This document shows positions 62,402-64,000 of a DNA stretch of 64,000 nt, in pieces. Below the pieces are notes generated by a model. It made no database searches. It had not been told where the DNA came from and saw nothing but the letters and a program-made list of their open reading frames with translations. The position numbers and the translations under genes were made by a program. Within the stretch, counting starts at the first letter, position 1. Every line of letters begins with the position of its first letter. Source of the DNA: Deltaproteobacteria bacterium (GTDB taxonomy: Bacteria; Desulfobacterota; Binatia; UTPRO1); NCBI GenBank assembly GCA_020852955.1, contig JADYZW010000036.1:1-64000 (forward strand), in the 5' to 3' direction.

Positions 62402-63079
62402 GTGGAAGGTCCGGATCAGCTCCTCGACATCGTCCGCCAGGTGGCGCTGTGGTCGCTGCCGATCCTCGTGGCCGTGATCTTCCACGAGGTGGCGCACGGC
62501 GCGATGGCGCTGCGCCTCGGTGACGACACCGCGCTTCGCTCGGGACGCTTGACCTTGAATCCGTTGCCGCACATCGATCCCATCGGAACGCTCCTCATGC
62601 CGAGCCTCTTGATGCTCGCGGGATTGCCGGTGTTCGGCTACGCGCGGCCCGTACCGGTCGACTACCGGCGGCTCGGCAACCCGCGACGGGACATGATGGC
62701 GGTGGCCGCCGCCGGCCCGGGGACCAACCTGGCGCTCGCGCTCGTGAGCGCCGGCCTGTTCCACGCGCTCAAGGGGCACCTCGCGGGCGTCACCACGGAG
62801 ACCGCCAGCGCGTTCCAGCTCGGGGTCCTCCTGCCGCTCGCGCAGATGGCACAGGCGAGCGTCGTCATCAACGTGAGCCTCGCGATCTTCAACCTGCTCC
62901 CCCTGCCGCCGCTCGACGGTGGACGCGTGCTGACCGGGCTCCTGCCGTATGCCCAGGCGCGCTTCGTTGCGGCCATCGAGCCCTTCGGCTTCTTGATCCT
63001 GGCGGCCCTGATCATGACCGGCTGGCTGCGGTTCCTGGTCAGCGACCCGATCTCGTTCGTGACGAGGATGCTGCTCTGA
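62402..63079 (+). CDS. Site-2-protease-type M50 membrane peptidase
   Basis: A 225-residue membrane protein of the M50 (rhomboid-unrelated, S2P) group with about six helices. The zinc motif HExxH is in VAVIFHEVAHGAMALRLGD, with the second metal region NLLPLPPLDGGRVL (NxxPxPxLDGG). The PGTNLALAL segment is also typical. It is the short, PDZ-less type (YwhC-like). Such proteins commonly sit next to trpS, as here (trpS follows within 20 bp). GTG start at 62402. Substrate unknown. Confidence 0.9.
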   Translation: MEGPDQLLDIVRQVALWSLPILVAVIFHEVAHGAMALRLGDDTALRSGRLTLNPLPHIDPIGTLLMPSLLMLAGLPVFGYARPVPVDYRRLGNPRRDMMAVAAAGPGTNLALALVSAGLFHALKGHLAGVTTETASAFQLGVLLPLAQMAQASVVINVSLAIFNLLPLPPLDGGRVLTGLLPYAQARFVAAIEPFGFLILAALIMTGWLRFLVSDPISFVTRMLL

Positions 63080-63097
63080 CGACGGCCAACCGCATCG

Positions 63098-64000
63098 TGA
63101 GCGGCATGCGTCCGACGGGCCGGCTGCACCTCGGACACCTGCTCGGAACGCTGCGCACCTGGCGAGATCTCCAGGCGACGCACGAGTGCTTCTTCTTCGT
63201 GGCCGACTGGCACGCGCTCACCACAGACTACGACCGCACCGAGGGGCTGGCGGCGAACGTCGTCGAGATGGTCACCGATTGGCTCGCGAGCGGCATCGAC
63301 CCGGCGCGTGCGACGATCTTCGTGCAATCGTCGGTCCCGCAGCACGCCGAGCTCCATCTCCTCTTGTCGATGATCACGCCGCTCGGCTGGCTCGAGCGAG
63401 TGCCGACCTACAAGGAGACGCAGCAGCAGCTCGTCGACCGCGACCTCTCGACCTACGGATTCCTCGGGTATCCGGTCCTTCAGGCCGCCGACATCCTCAT
63501 GTATCGCGCCGCGAAGGTCCCCGTCGGAGCCGATCAGGTGCCGCATGTCGAGCTGACGCGCGAAATCGCCCGCCGCTTCAATCATGTCTTCGGCGCCGTC
63601 TTCCCCGAGCCGCAGGCGCTGCTCGCACCCTCGCCGCGCATCCCGGGCCTCGACGGCCGCAAGATGAGCAAGAGCTACAACAACGCCGTCTTCCTCTCCG
63701 ACAGCGCGGCCGACGTGAAGGCCAAGCTCTCGCGCATGATGACCGACCCGCGGCGCGCGCGCCGACGCGACCCCGGCGACCCGGACGATTGCCCGGCCTA
63801 TACGCTGCACCGGATCTACTGCACGCCCGAAGAGCTCGACTACACGGCGCGCGGCTGCCGCACGGCCGAGATCGGCTGCCTCGAGTGCAAGCTGATCATG
63901 ATCGCTCGGGCGGAAGCCGAGCTCGGTCCGATCCGCGAGCGGCGCGCGGTCTTCGCCGCCCGTCCCGACGACGTCCGCGACGTCATCGCGCAGGGCACCC
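63098..64000 (+). CDS. trpS: Tryptophan-tRNA ligase, N-terminal part (3' end outside window)
   Basis: The first ~300 residues of TrpRS, class I. RLHLGHLLGTLRTW holds the HIGH motif (HLGH). VADWHALTTDY, IFVQSSVPQHAELHLLL, YGFLGYPVLQAADILMYRAAKVPVGADQVPH and the KMSKS motif GRKMSKSYNN follow. CRTAEIGCLECK carries Cys residues late in the visible part. In-frame starts are GTG 63098 (giving MSGMRPTGRLHLGH) or ATG 63107; the in-frame stop of the M50 gene at 63077-63079 bars anything longer except a rare ACG. The frame is open to the window end. Confidence 0.94.

Overview
The window is a very GC-rich, gene-dense chromosomal segment of a Gram-negative bacterium with lipid A, heptose-containing core lipopolysaccharide and a BamA outer membrane. 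The order bamA-ompH-(fabZ/lpxA)-lpxI-Gfo/Idh-lpxB-msbA-waaA-lpxK, the yicC-gmk-rel-ridA block and the pheA-hisC-tyrA-aroA-cmk-rpsA-sppA-ihf block all resemble Deltaproteobacteria-type genomes (Geobacter-like synteny). LpxI in place of LpxH fits that too. I infer an uncultivated or little-studied high-GC lineage of that broad group (Desulfobacterota, Binatota or Myxococcota-like). There is no rRNA gene or species marker here to settle it.

Layout. 1-14.2 kb: outer-membrane assembly (bamA 3' part, ompH) and lipid A/Kdo synthesis, including a fused FabZ-LpxA protein. A sensor kinase/NarL-type regulator pair sits inside this set and is bracketed by hairpins. 14.2-26.8 kb: core LPS assembly, with gmhB, two GT9 heptosyltransferases, GT4/GT2/GT87 glycosyltransferases, three LPS-kinase-like proteins (one fused to a decayed GT2 domain), a sulfatase-fold protein with Thr at the nucleophile position, and the heptose kinase hldA/rfaE1. 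26.8-30.9 kb: yicC, gmk, a bifunctional-type (p)ppGpp synthetase/hydrolase and ridA. Everything from 1 to 30.9 kb lies on the plus strand, mostly with 4-bp ATGA/GTGA overlaps, so it behaves like one long superoperon. rpmB and the heptose adenylyl/cytidylyltransferase rfaE2 follow on the minus strand.

32.2-44.8 kb, plus strand: mutL-miaA-accA, then an aromatic amino acid block (pheA-hisC-tyrA-aroA) running into cmk-rpsA-sppA-ihf-HIT. 44.8-51.3 kb is the most interesting part. It holds a complete six-gene ebo cluster (eboA-F), known from cyanobacteria, some pseudomonads and eustigmatophyte plastids, where it is linked to making or exporting small molecules. Here it is split into two convergent arms: eboA-eboB-eboF on plus, coupled to the HIT gene, and eboD-eboE-eboC on minus, followed by a small GAF-domain gene.

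51.4-64 kb, plus strand: a MoxR/ChlI-like AAA+ ATPase with a VWA-domain partner behind a good sigma70-type promoter, then mutS, an AMIN/Amidase_3 amidase, glnD, a XerC/D-type recombinase, an M50 protease and the 5' part of trpS. I see no tRNA, rRNA, IS element, prophage or CRISPR array. The only gene-free stretch above 300 bp is 31647-32256.
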